From: Lentibacter algarum
GTDB taxonomy: Bacteria > Pseudomonadota > Alphaproteobacteria > Rhodobacterales > Rhodobacteraceae
Assembly (NCBI RefSeq): GCF_018860975.1
Contig: NZ_JAHKQI010000008.1
Location: 249,746-313,745, forward strand
Direction: 5' to 3'
DNA length: 64,000 nt
The position numbers were made by a program, and so were the translations under genes. Positions within the stretch are counted from its first letter, which is position 1, and each line of letters starts with the position of its first letter. Below, piece by piece: positions 44,272-53,391 of the stretch. The notes under the pieces were generated by a model. It saw only the letters and a list, made by a program, of their open reading frames with translations, had not been told where the DNA came from and did no database searches.

Positions 44272-45632
44272 TGGATGGCACTGTTCTGGTTGCAGACGAT
44301 GATCTGACCATTCGCACTGTCTTGACCCAAGCGCTGACGCGAGCGGGTTGCAAGGTGCAGGCGACGAGTTCATTGACCACGCTGATGCGGTGGGTGCAGG
44401 AGGGGCGCGGCGATGCCGTGATCACCGACGTCGCGATGCCTGACGGCAACGGGCTTGAGATGCTGCCCAAAATAGCCGCTGACAGACCGGGGCTTCCGGT
44501 GATCGTGATCTCGGCGCAAAACACGATCATGACAGCGATCAAGGCGAGTGAAGCAGAGGCGTTTGATTACCTGCCAAAGCCGTTTGATCTGCCTGACCTG
44601 ATGAAGCGGACAGCGCGTGCTCTTGAGGCAGACAGGCCTAGAAAGAGCCTGCCGGTAGAAAGCGCCACCCAACCTGCGTTGCCGCTCGTCGGCGGCTCAC
44701 CGGCGATGCAAGACGTCTTCACACTAATTGCGCGGGTGTTGAACGCGCCGCTTCCGGTGATCGTATCGGGGGAAAGCGGCACAGGTAAAACACTTGTCGC
44801 CCGGGTGATGCATGACATGTCAGAGCGGCGCGACCAACCGTTCGTTCGGGTATCTGCCACTGATCTAGAGCGCGATGACGCTGTGGCCGAGCTCCTCGAG
44901 CGAGCGGGTTCCGGAACGATTTTATTTGAAGATATCAGTGTATTACCGCCAGAACTGCAAGTGAAAGCTGTGGCGATCATAGATGCTTCAAGCAACGAAG
45001 GCCCGCGGTTTACTGCGACAAGTCAGGCTGATCCGGGAGATGCCGTCGCCTCGGGGGACTTGCGCGCAGATCTGTTCTACCGGCTTGATGGCGCTATGAT
45101 TGATCTTGCGCCATTGCGACAGAGAATTGATGACATTGCATTATTGGCCGATCACTTCCTGTCACAAGATGCAGCCGCAGCTACGCCACTTAGGCAACTG
45201 TCGGCCTCTGCCTTGGAAAAGTTGCGCAAATACAGTTGGCCGGGAAATGTGCGCCAACTCGAAAACACCATTAGACGGCTCATGTTGACGGCACGTGATC
45301 CCGAGATCAGCGCAGCGGAAGCCGAGGCTGTGCTTGCCGGACAACCTTTGACAACACCTGAGCAGGGTGCAATCGACGACGAAAAGCTAGCGCAAAGTGT
45401 CGGGCGACATTTGCAACGCTATTTTGATCTTCATACGGGGGATCTTCCACCGGCTGGGTTATATGCGCGCGTGCTGCGCGAAATGGAAACACCGTTGATC
45501 GAAATTGCGCTGGACGCAACGGGGGGAAATCAGGCCAAATGTGCTGATCTTCTGGGCATTAACCGCAATACGCTTAGAAAGAAGATAACCGAGCTAGATA
45601 TCCGCGTGACACGGAGTCGTAAAATGATGTAA
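44271..45632 (+). CDS. ntrC: Nitrogen regulation response regulator NtrC (lacks GAFTGA)
   Basis: A 453-residue three-domain regulator. The receiver has D53 as phosphorylation site in [12 protein letters not shown], the AAA+ domain has Walker A GESGTGKT at 167-174, and the C-terminus has a Fis helix-turn-helix ending [23 protein letters not shown]. The GAFTGA loop that contacts sigma-54 is absent: the segment between [18 protein letters not shown] and [14 protein letters not shown] is about 25-30 residues shorter than in E. coli NtrC. In Rhodobacter capsulatus NtrC also lacks GAFTGA and activates sigma-70-type RNA polymerase, so the same is expected here. ATG at 44271 with AAGGAA 9 nt upstream. 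Confidence 0.94.
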   Translation: MDGTVLVADDDLTIRTVLTQALTRAGCKVQATSSLTTLMRWVQEGRGDAVITDVAMPDGNGLEMLPKIAADRPGLPVIVISAQNTIMTAIKASEAEAFDYLPKPFDLPDLMKRTARALEADRPRKSLPVESATQPALPLVGGSPAMQDVFTLIARVLNAPLPVIVSGESGTGKTLVARVMHDMSERRDQPFVRVSATDLERDDAVAELLERAGSGTILFEDISVLPPELQVKAVAIIDASSNEGPRFTATSQADPGDAVASGDLRADLFYRLDGAMIDLAPLRQRIDDIALLADHFLSQDAAAATPLRQLSASALEKLRKYSWPGNVRQLENTIRRLMLTARDPEISAAEAEAVLAGQPLTTPEQGAIDDEKLAQSVGRHLQRYFDLHTGDLPPAGLYARVLREMETPLIEIALDATGGNQAKCADLLGINRNTLRKKITELDIRVTRSRKMM

Positions 45633-45730
45633 AACCGCAACATAAGAGTGGCAAGGCTGCATCACGCGGCGTATAAACCACTAGATATGGCGGTTGAGAG
45701 CGAATGTATTACATCATGGCGGGGGTCTAA

Positions 45731-47995
45731 GTGGCCTCACGGGCTTCAAAATTTTCCTGGAACAAGCTGAGCCGGCTGCGGCGGCAACGCCGAATTCAGA
45801 ACGCAGCGACGCTGGGATTGGTGATTCTCGGTCCGGTTCTGGTGTTGGCGACATTCCTTGTTTTCGGCCCGTTTGATCAAGGTGGACGCTCGCCAGCGCT
45901 GCGCATCGTGTTGCTGGTCGATCTTATCTATGTGCTGGTCGTTGCGGCGTTGGTCATGCAACGCGTTGTGCGTATGGTTGCAGCGCGGCGCTCGAAGTCC
46001 GCAGGCTCGCGGCTGCACTTGCGGCTGACAGGGGTGTTTGCGATCATGGCGCTCATTCCCACTGTTACAGTTGCGATCTTTGCGATGCTGACCGTGAACA
46101 TGGGGCTTGAGGGCTGGTTTTCAGACAGGGTGCGGCAGGTGGTCGGTTCGTCTCTGGCTGCGGCTGAAGCCTATGAGGGCGAACACCGGAATGCGCTACA
46201 GCGGAATGCGATCTCATTGGCGCGGGTGATTGATATTGAGCATGCGGGCACGCCGTTTATGATCGACCCTGACCTGCGTGAAGTACTGACAGTAGGTCAG
46301 CGGCGGTTTCAGCCGAGTATGCGCGAGGCCTATGTGATCGACGGCACGGGCACGCTCAAAGCGCGGGGCGAGCGCTCGTATTTGTTCAATTTCGAGAAAC
46401 CGACGCAGGCGGATATTGCGAAGGCCCGTTCTGAGGGCATTGCCATTATTCAAGACTGGGATAACAACGAGTTTCGCGCGATTGTGCCATTGGCGACGTT
46501 TCCCAACAGGCTGGTTTATGTGAGCCGGGATGTTGATGGTTCGATCCTCAATCTTCTCAGTGAAACGCAAGAAAATGTGCGGCTTTACAACCAGTTGGAA
46601 AGTGATCGTGGGCAAGTCTTGTTCCAGTTCGGATTGGTATATCTTGGCTTTGCAGTGATCCTTATTCTGGCGGCTGTCTGGTTTGCTCTATGGTTTGCCG
46701 AACGGCTGGCGCGTCCTGTTGGACGGCTGACAAGTGCTGCCCAGCGAGTTGGTGAGGGCAATCTTGACACCAAGGTGATCGAAGAAGACGGCGATGACGA
46801 AATCGCTATGCTCAGCCGCTATTTCAACCAGATGACCGGGCAGCTCAAAGGCCAGCGCGACACGCTGTTGAGCAACACCGAGCAGATCGAGCGTCGCCGC
46901 CGGCAGTTTGACTCAGTGCTGAGTTCGGTGACCTCGGGAGTTGTCGGAGTTGATGCTGACGGGCGGGTGACCTTTGTTAACCGCTCTGCTGCCCGTTTGC
47001 TTGACTGGCAGGAAGATCAGTCAACGCTTGAATTGCGCATGGCGGTTCCCGAGTTCGGCCCGTTGTTTGACGCGTTGCGAAAAAGCGGCGTTGATGTAAT
47101 GCAAGACGAAGTCAAAGTCAGCCGGGCGGGGCAACTTGAGAACTTACTTGTGCGCATGTCTACGCGAGAGGGTGAGGATGGGAAGCTTGAAGGCTATGTT
47201 GTGGCCTTTGATGACGTGACCGACCTTGTCAGCGCCCAGCGGATGGCTGCTTGGGGCGATGTGGCGCGGCGGATTGCTCATGAAATCAAAAACCCGCTAA
47301 CGCCAATTCAGCTGTCGGCCGAGCGCATCAATCGCAAGTTTTCCAAGGCATTGCCTGAAGAAGAGGCCAGCAAGCTGGGTGAACTGACTGGCGTAATTGT
47401 GCGCCAGACCGGTGACCTGCGACGTATTGTTGATGAGTTCTCGAAATTCGCGCGCATGCCCGAACCTGAGCGTCGTTCCGAAGACTTGGGCCAATTGTTA
47501 AATGATGCCGTGATATTGCAGCGGGCGGGTCAGCCGGATGTGAAGATCGTGGCGGACATCAACGCGCCACTCAACGGCGAATATGATGCGACAATGATCG
47601 GGCAAGCGCTGACCAACCTGATCAAGAACGCTGGAGAAGCCACCGAAACACGCCGTGAGCGGATGTCGGGTGATTTCCACCCGCAGATCATGGTGAATGC
47701 CCGTCAGGAGGGCCGGCAAGCCCTGATCACCATAGCTGACAATGGCATTGGTCTGCCGGAAGACCGCGCGCGGCTGTTTGAGCCTTATGTCACCACGCGC
47801 GACAGCGGCACGGGGCTTGGCTTGCCAATTGTAAAGAAGATCATTGAAGAGCACGGCGGCTCTTTGGTGCTAGAAGATGCGCCGGTTTTTGACGACGACA
47901 GCCACGCCGGAGCGATGGCGGTTATACGCTTACCGTTGTCAGTCGGAACCACGAACGAAAACATAGATAAAAATGCAGAAAAAACTGCGGTGTGA
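45731..47995 (+). CDS. ntrY: Membrane sensor histidine kinase NtrY
   Basis: A 754-residue kinase. Two N-terminal helices (about 20-45 and 55-75) and further helices around 95-120 and 290-320 flank a periplasmic region (about 125-290). HAMP, PAS (about 395-500), HisKA with H517 in [19 protein letters not shown] and HATPase (DNGIGLPEDRARLFEPYVTT, SGTGLGLPIVKKIIEEHGG) follow. NtrYX responds to nitrogen, oxygen or redox status in alphaproteobacteria. GTG start with GGGGG 7 nt upstream. ntrX follows after 7 nt. Confidence 0.93.
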   Translation: MASRASKFSWNKLSRLRRQRRIQNAATLGLVILGPVLVLATFLVFGPFDQGGRSPALRIVLLVDLIYVLVVAALVMQRVVRMVAARRSKSAGSRLHLRLTGVFAIMALIPTVTVAIFAMLTVNMGLEGWFSDRVRQVVGSSLAAAEAYEGEHRNALQRNAISLARVIDIEHAGTPFMIDPDLREVLTVGQRRFQPSMREAYVIDGTGTLKARGERSYLFNFEKPTQADIAKARSEGIAIIQDWDNNEFRAIVPLATFPNRLVYVSRDVDGSILNLLSETQENVRLYNQLESDRGQVLFQFGLVYLGFAVILILAAVWFALWFAERLARPVGRLTSAAQRVGEGNLDTKVIEEDGDDEIAMLSRYFNQMTGQLKGQRDTLLSNTEQIERRRRQFDSVLSSVTSGVVGVDADGRVTFVNRSAARLLDWQEDQSTLELRMAVPEFGPLFDALRKSGVDVMQDEVKVSRAGQLENLLVRMSTREGEDGKLEGYVVAFDDVTDLVSAQRMAAWGDVARRIAHEIKNPLTPIQLSAERINRKFSKALPEEEASKLGELTGVIVRQTGDLRRIVDEFSKFARMPEPERRSEDLGQLLNDAVILQRAGQPDVKIVADINAPLNGEYDATMIGQALTNLIKNAGEATETRRERMSGDFHPQIMVNARQEGRQALITIADNGIGLPEDRARLFEPYVTTRDSGTGLGLPIVKKIIEEHGGSLVLEDAPVFDDDSHAGAMAVIRLPLSVGTTNENIDKNAEKTAV

Positions 47996-48002
47996 GGACC
48001 AA

Positions 48003-49415
48003 ATGAGTGATATTCTGATAGTAGACGACGAACGCGACATCCGTGAGCTGATCTCGGATATCCTGGAAGACGAAGGCTACACGACGCGACTTGCGGGCAA
48101 TTCTGACGACGCCATGAGCGAGATCGGATCCGAGCTGCCGCGGCTGCTTATTCTGGATATCTGGCTTAAAGACAGCAAGATGGACGGCATCGACATTCTC
48201 AAGCAGGTCAAGACAGATCACCCCGAGGTTCCGGTGGTGATTATTTCGGGGCATGGCAATATCGAGATCGCCGTCGCCGCTATTAAACAAGGCGCTTATG
48301 ACTTCATCGAAAAGCCCTTTAACATCGACCAACTGCTGGTTGTTATCCGTCGCGCTATGGAAACCTCACGTCTGCGCCGCGAAAACCTTGAGCTAAAGCG
48401 CAAGGACACCACGAGCTCCGAAATGATCGGCTCTTCGGCGGCGTTCCGGACATTGCAAAGCCAGCTCGACAAGGTGACGAAATCAAACGGGCGGGTGATG
48501 TTGTCGGGGGGCTCTGGCGCCGGCAAGGAAACGGCTGCGCGCTTTATTCACGTCAACTCGGCTCGCGCGGGTGCGCCTTTTGTGACCGTTGGCTGCGCTA
48601 GCATCGAGCCCGACCGCATGGAAGATGTGTTGTTCGGCCGCGAGAGCGCGGAGAAGGGTGTTGAGCTTGGCTTGCTGGAAGAGGCCAACGGCGGGGTTAT
48701 CTATTTTGACGAGATCGCAGACATGCCACTTGGCACGCAATCAAAGATCCTGCGGGTCCTGGTTGATCAGCAATTCCTGCGGGTTGGCGGCTCAAACAAA
48801 GTGCGGGTTGATCTGCGGGTGATATCTTCAACCTCCAAAAACCTTGAGCATGAGGTTAGTGAAGGGCGGTTCCGTGAAGAGCTTTTTCATCGCTTGAACG
48901 TGGTGCCGATTTTGGTGCCTTCGCTTGAAGACCGCCGTGAAGATATTCCGATGATTGCCGAGCATTTCATGGAGATGTTCAACAGCGAGCAGGGGCTGGC
49001 GATACGCTCGCTTTCAGATGAAGCGATCGCTTTGATGCAGACCATGTCGTGGCCCGGCAATGTGCGCCAACTCAAAAACATGATCGAACGCTTGCTTATT
49101 CTGGGCGACGGCAACGGCGAAATCACCGTCAAAGAGCTGTCGGCTGGTGAACAGCCAAACAGCGACGATAGCAAGATGGTGCTGCCGTCGGTTATGGCGA
49201 CTTTGCCGCTGCGCGAAGCGCGTGAAGAGTTTGAGCGCGAGTATCTGCTAACCCAGATCAACCGCTTTGGCGGCAATATCTCTCGCACCGCGCAGTTTGT
49301 CGGCATGGAACGGTCGGCGTTGCACCGCAAGCTCAAGTCGCTTGGTGTGGTAACGTCGAACCGAACCGGCGCCAGGGTTGCGCAGCACGAGGGCAGTGAA
49401 ACCGGCGAAGAGTAA
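48003..49415 (+). CDS. ntrX: Response regulator NtrX (lacks GAFTGA)
   Basis: A 470-residue regulator. The receiver has D52 in LLILDIWLKDSKMDG, followed by a AAA+ domain with Walker A GGSGAGKE in place of GESGTGKE and RVISSTSKNLE, and a Fis-type helix-turn-helix ending NISRTAQFVGMERSALHRKLKSL. The canonical GAFTGA is missing: the segment reads LFGRESAEKGVELGLLEEANGG. NtrX of other alphaproteobacteria (Caulobacter, Brucella) is also described as lacking it and not being a classical sigma-54 activator. The ATG at 48003 has GAGGA upstream; an earlier ATG at 47973 overlaps ntrY and is less likely. Confidence 0.93.
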   Translation: MSDILIVDDERDIRELISDILEDEGYTTRLAGNSDDAMSEIGSELPRLLILDIWLKDSKMDGIDILKQVKTDHPEVPVVIISGHGNIEIAVAAIKQGAYDFIEKPFNIDQLLVVIRRAMETSRLRRENLELKRKDTTSSEMIGSSAAFRTLQSQLDKVTKSNGRVMLSGGSGAGKETAARFIHVNSARAGAPFVTVGCASIEPDRMEDVLFGRESAEKGVELGLLEEANGGVIYFDEIADMPLGTQSKILRVLVDQQFLRVGGSNKVRVDLRVISSTSKNLEHEVSEGRFREELFHRLNVVPILVPSLEDRREDIPMIAEHFMEMFNSEQGLAIRSLSDEAIALMQTMSWPGNVRQLKNMIERLLILGDGNGEITVKELSAGEQPNSDDSKMVLPSVMATLPLREAREEFEREYLLTQINRFGGNISRTAQFVGMERSALHRKLKSLGVVTSNRTGARVAQHEGSETGEE

Positions 49416-49418
49416 CCG

Positions 49419-49892
49419 CTACTGCACCCGAGGTGTCACGATTTGCCAGTTGCCATTGCTGCGCACCACGCAGGAGTTCTGCGAAAGGGCGGGCAGGCGC
49501 TGTGTCTGTCCTTCGGGAACCTGACGCGCGATGGCCGGATCACAGGCGGGCAGTTTGATGTGTTGATAGCCCTTACTGCGCATGCAGAGATCGACGGCCT
49601 TGGCACGTAACGACACATTCGCATCAACGCGCTCATAGCGCGGTGGGATAAAGACCGGAGGCTTCGTGTGACAGACGTTGGCACTGTTGCACACCTGACG
49701 TGGTGGTAGGTGACGCCCGGGGATAACATTGGTGATGATCCGCGGTGGCACGTCTCTCGCGGCCTGCACCTCGCAGCGTGTTTCTGCGTCTCTTGCGTTT
49801 TGCACCGGAACACCGGCTTTGTAGTAAAGGCTTAACGGCGTGCAGGCTGTGGCCAACAGAAGCAGGCTAAGAGCTATGGATTTATGGTTCAT
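49419..49892 (-). CDS. Putative lipoprotein, family unknown (157 aa)
   Basis: ATG at 49892 starts a signal peptide with a lipobox (SLLLLATAC, lipidated Cys at about residue 17), preceded by GAGGG. The mature part has six more cysteines and Pro/Arg-rich stretches (PPRIITNVIPGRHLPP, KPPVFIPPRYERVDAN). It is a likely cell-envelope lipoprotein of the outer membrane or periplasm. I do not recognise a family. It is convergent with ntrX (stops 3 nt apart). Confidence 0.75.
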   Translation of the reverse strand: MNHKSIALSLLLLATACTPLSLYYKAGVPVQNARDAETRCEVQAARDVPPRIITNVIPGRHLPPRQVCNSANVCHTKPPVFIPPRYERVDANVSLRAKAVDLCMRSKGYQHIKLPACDPAIARQVPEGQTQRLPALSQNSCVVRSNGNWQIVTPRVQ

Positions 49893-50067
49893 GATACCCT
49901 CAAAACTGATCATTTGATAAAAGTGGATGAAACGGCAAGGAAAGTCATCTACTTATAAACACACACGAGGCCGCTGGCCAGAATTTGCGTAGGCCTTCGC
50001 GACATTGCAATTGACGCTGGATTCTCCATCTGGCACCACAAGCGACCAGAACAACAGGGAAAACCCG

Positions 50068-51444
50068 ATGAAAGTTATTATCTGTGGTGCAGGGCAGGTC
50101 GGTTGGCAGATCGCGCGGCATTTGTCGGGAGAGGCCAATGACGTAACAGTTATCGACAGCAACCCAGACCTTGTGCGCCGCGCTATGGACACGCTGGATG
50201 TGCAGGGAATTGCCGGTTTTGCCAGCTACCCTGATATCCTTGACCGAGCCGGCGCGCGTGACGCTGACATGGTGATCGCAGCGACATATTCTGACGAAGT
50301 GAACATGGTAATTTGTCAGATTGCTCACTCGATTTTTGCAGTGCCACGCAAGATCGCCCGTTTGCGCTCGCAAAGCTATTTGACAGCGATCTACTCTGAC
50401 CTTTACCGGCGCGACCACCTGCCGATTGACGTTGTGATCAGCCCCGAGCGCGAAGTGGCAGAGGCGGCCTTGCGCCGTTTGTCAGCCCCTTCAGCATTTG
50501 ACATCGAAACATTTATGGGCGGTAAAGTGCAAGCGCTCGGCATACGTATCGACGAAGACTGCCCGGTGATCAACACGCCCCTTAGGCAGCTCACCGACTT
50601 GTTCTCGACGCTCAAGGTTATCGTGATCGGCATCCGTCGCAAAGGGCGGTTGTTTGCGCCGGATGCTGGTGACCAGATTTTTGTTGATGATGATTGCTAC
50701 CTCGCGATCGCCAGCGAAGATGTGCCGCGTACGCTTGAGGTGTTTGGCAAGAAGAGCCAAACGCAAGAACGCGTTGTTTTGATCGGTGGGGGGAATGTCG
50801 GACTTGCGGTTGCAAAAGCGATGGAAGCCAACGAGCGGCGGATTCGCGCCAAAGTGATCGAACGCGACCGCGTCACAGCCGAGATCGCTGCTGACGCGCT
50901 GGAGCGCACGATCGTGCTCAATGGTGACGGGCTGGACAGCGCTTTGTTGGCAGAGGCCAATATTGAACGCGCTGATGCGGTGCTGTGCGTCACCGATGAT
51001 GACAAAACCAACCTGCTTGCAGCGGTGCGCGCGAAGTCGGAAGGGTGTCCGATGGCGATCGCTTTGATCAACGATCCGACATTGATACCGTTGATGGCAC
51101 CGATGGGGATTGATGCCTACATCAACCCGCGAGCCACGACTGTCAGCTCGATTCTGCGGCATATCCGGCACGGGCGCGTCAAGGCCGTCTACTCGATCGG
51201 AGACGCAGAGGCCGAGATTATCGAAGCCGAAGTGCTGTCAACGTCGCCAATCGCTGGACAGGCGATCAGGGATATCGCCTTTCCCGAAGGTGTGCTGCTT
51301 GGTGCTATTCAGAAGGGCGACAAAGTGCTCAAGCCCACAGGCGGCACACGGGTAGAGGAGGGCGACGTGATTATGCTGTTTTGCATGACCGCCGATGTAC
51401 CTGAAGTCGAGAGGCTTTTGCAGGTCTCGATCGACTTCTTTTAA
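50068..51444 (+). CDS. trkA: Trk system potassium uptake protein TrkA
   Basis: A 458-residue cytosolic regulator with two RCK units. Each has a Rossmann NAD site (MKVIICGAGQVGWQIARHL at the N-terminus; VVLIGGGNVGLAVAKAMEA near residue 235) and a TrkA_C domain (DIETFMGGKVQALGIRIDEDCP; EAEIIEAEVLSTSPIAGQAIRD). It gates the TrkH channel in response to NAD(H)/ATP. The ATG at 50068 has AGGGAAA upstream and begins on the first Rossmann strand. trkH follows 10 nt later. Confidence 0.95.
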   Translation: MKVIICGAGQVGWQIARHLSGEANDVTVIDSNPDLVRRAMDTLDVQGIAGFASYPDILDRAGARDADMVIAATYSDEVNMVICQIAHSIFAVPRKIARLRSQSYLTAIYSDLYRRDHLPIDVVISPEREVAEAALRRLSAPSAFDIETFMGGKVQALGIRIDEDCPVINTPLRQLTDLFSTLKVIVIGIRRKGRLFAPDAGDQIFVDDDCYLAIASEDVPRTLEVFGKKSQTQERVVLIGGGNVGLAVAKAMEANERRIRAKVIERDRVTAEIAADALERTIVLNGDGLDSALLAEANIERADAVLCVTDDDKTNLLAAVRAKSEGCPMAIALINDPTLIPLMAPMGIDAYINPRATTVSSILRHIRHGRVKAVYSIGDAEAEIIEAEVLSTSPIAGQAIRDIAFPEGVLLGAIQKGDKVLKPTGGTRVEEGDVIMLFCMTADVPEVERLLQVSIDFF

Positions 51445-51454
51445 GGCCGCGTGA

Positions 51455-52969
51455 ATGCTGCGTTTTCATGAAATCCCACTGTTTTTGCAACTTACATTGT
51501 TGGCCTCGCTTTCGATGTTTGTTCCGGCGGTTCACGCCAGTATTTGGGACAACCACCATGAAGCGCGGGTTTTTCTATACGGGGGAACACTCGGGGTGTT
51601 TGTTAGCACGCTTGTTGCCATCACGATGCAGGGCAATGGCGCGCGTCGACGTGGTGGGCTGGGTAGCCTCGCGGCTGTAGTTGCGGCATATTTTGTGTTG
51701 CCTGTCTTGCTGGCGTTTCCGTTCTACGAAGCGGTGCAGACCACCAGTTTTCTCAATGCCTACTTCGAGATGGTTTCGGCTTTTACCACCACAGGCGCGC
51801 CGTTGTTTGAACCAGGACGCCTGTCAGGCACGATGCACCTATGGCGGGCGCAAGTGGCATGGCTGGGCGGGTTGTTTGTTTGGGTGAGCGCGGCGGCGGT
51901 GCTGGCGCCCTTGGCCCTTGGCGGCTTTGAAGTTACGGCCTCGGCCGAACCGGGCAGCAGTGACACGCCACTCGGCCGCTTTGAGCCGGCCCGCGATGCG
52001 CACCGTCTGGCACGGGTGGTCGTTCAGCTTGCGCCGCTTTACGTCGGGCTGACGTTTTTGCTCGGCTTTTGCCTTGTGGTCAGCGGGGATTCTCCACTGG
52101 TAGCGGCGGTTCATGCAATGTCGACGATGTCTACCAGCGGCATTTCGGCGACAGGCGGTTTGGAAGGCAGCTCATCGGGCGTGCGCGGCGAGTTTGTGGT
52201 GTTTCTCTTCTTGTTGTTTGCCTTGTCACGGCTCACCTTTTCGACAGATACGATCACCTCGCGCCGGCAGGGGTTGCACAATGATCCCGAGTTCCGGATG
52301 GCGGTGCTCATTCTTTTCGCGGTGACGCTGCTTCTGTTTATGAGGCACTGGTTCGCCGCGCGGGAAGTTAACGCCGATGAAAACGCTGTTCATGCGCTGC
52401 GCGCGCTTTGGGGCAGCATCTTTACCGTGCTGTCATTTCTTACGACAGCAGGTTTTGAAAGCGCCGATTGGGACGCCTCGCGCGGCTGGTCAGGTCTTGG
52501 TGCGCCGGGGCTGATACTGCTCGGGCTGGCGCTTACTGGCGGTGGTGTTGCGACGACGGCTGGCGGGGTGAAATTGCTACGGGTTTATGCGCTTTACCTC
52601 AACGGTGTGCGCGAAATGGAACGCTTGGTGCATCCGTCCTCTGTGGGGCGGTCCTCTAACCAGAGTCGCCGTATCCGGCGCAACGGGGCTTTCATTGCGT
52701 GGATCTTCTTCATGCTCTTTGCGCTCTCGTTGGCGTTTGTGACATTGGTGCTCGCGGCCAACGGCGTTAACCTTGAAGAGGCGCTAATCCTGTCGATCGC
52801 AGCGCTGTCAACCACTGGCCCGCTTGTTCATGTTGCTTCTGACTTGCCGATCACATTGGCCGATATCGACGGATTGGGTAAGTTGATCCTCTGTGCCGCG
52901 ATGGTTGTCGGTCGGCTTGAAACTCTGGCGATTATTGCGTTGATGAACCCCGTGCTTTGGCGCGATTGA
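51455..52969 (+). CDS. trkH: Trk system potassium channel subunit TrkH
   Basis: A 504-residue membrane protein of the TrkH/KtrB family. Selectivity-filter segments are recognisable as SAFTTTGAP, STMSTSGISATGG, LTTAGFESA and ALSTTGPLVH in four repeats of pore-loop type, each with the central Gly. It partners with TrkA in the same operon, 10 nt apart. Classical TrkH length is about 480. It is not the CzcO-like or Ktr type because all four filter repeats are present. Confidence 0.93.
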   Translation: MLRFHEIPLFLQLTLLASLSMFVPAVHASIWDNHHEARVFLYGGTLGVFVSTLVAITMQGNGARRRGGLGSLAAVVAAYFVLPVLLAFPFYEAVQTTSFLNAYFEMVSAFTTTGAPLFEPGRLSGTMHLWRAQVAWLGGLFVWVSAAAVLAPLALGGFEVTASAEPGSSDTPLGRFEPARDAHRLARVVVQLAPLYVGLTFLLGFCLVVSGDSPLVAAVHAMSTMSTSGISATGGLEGSSSGVRGEFVVFLFLLFALSRLTFSTDTITSRRQGLHNDPEFRMAVLILFAVTLLLFMRHWFAAREVNADENAVHALRALWGSIFTVLSFLTTAGFESADWDASRGWSGLGAPGLILLGLALTGGGVATTAGGVKLLRVYALYLNGVREMERLVHPSSVGRSSNQSRRIRRNGAFIAWIFFMLFALSLAFVTLVLAANGVNLEEALILSIAALSTTGPLVHVASDLPITLADIDGLGKLILCAAMVVGRLETLAIIALMNPVLWRD

Positions 52970-53129
52970 CCAAAGCTGCGCTGACATGAAAAACGCCTAA
53001 GTGAAGCTGCTTTGCAACAGGCAAGGCCTAGCAGCACGTAAGAGGGCTAGAATATTGCAAACTCACAAGACATAATTGCTGGAACACGCGGCCGAACCAC
53101 GGCCTGACACTTAAAAAGGCATTAGAACC

Positions 53130-53369
53130 ATGGCTTCCGACCGTCAAAACCTTCAGGATGCATTCCTGAACCATGTCCGCAAAACCAAGACACCTGTCAC
53201 GATCTTCCTGATAAACGGAGTGAAGTTGCAGGGCGTTATCACTTGGTTTGACAACTTTTGCGTGCTTTTGCGCCGCGATGGTCAGAGCCAGCTTGTTTAC
53301 AAACATGCGATCTCGACAATCATGCCAGCGCAACCGATCAGCCTATATGAGGGTGAAGACGCGCAGTGA
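53130..53369 (+). CDS. hfq: RNA chaperone Hfq
   Basis: A 79-residue Sm-like protein. Sm1 is [39 protein letters not shown] and Sm2 contains [10 protein letters not shown]. It forms a hexamer that pairs small RNAs with mRNAs. Length is typical for alphaproteobacteria, which lack the long C-terminal tail. ATG preceded by AAGG. hflX follows after 22 nt, the conserved hfq-hflX order. Confidence 0.97.
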   Translation: MASDRQNLQDAFLNHVRKTKTPVTIFLINGVKLQGVITWFDNFCVLLRRDGQSQLVYKHAISTIMPAQPISLYEGEDAQ

Positions 53370-53391
53370 CACTTGAGCCTGTGAGCTTGCT

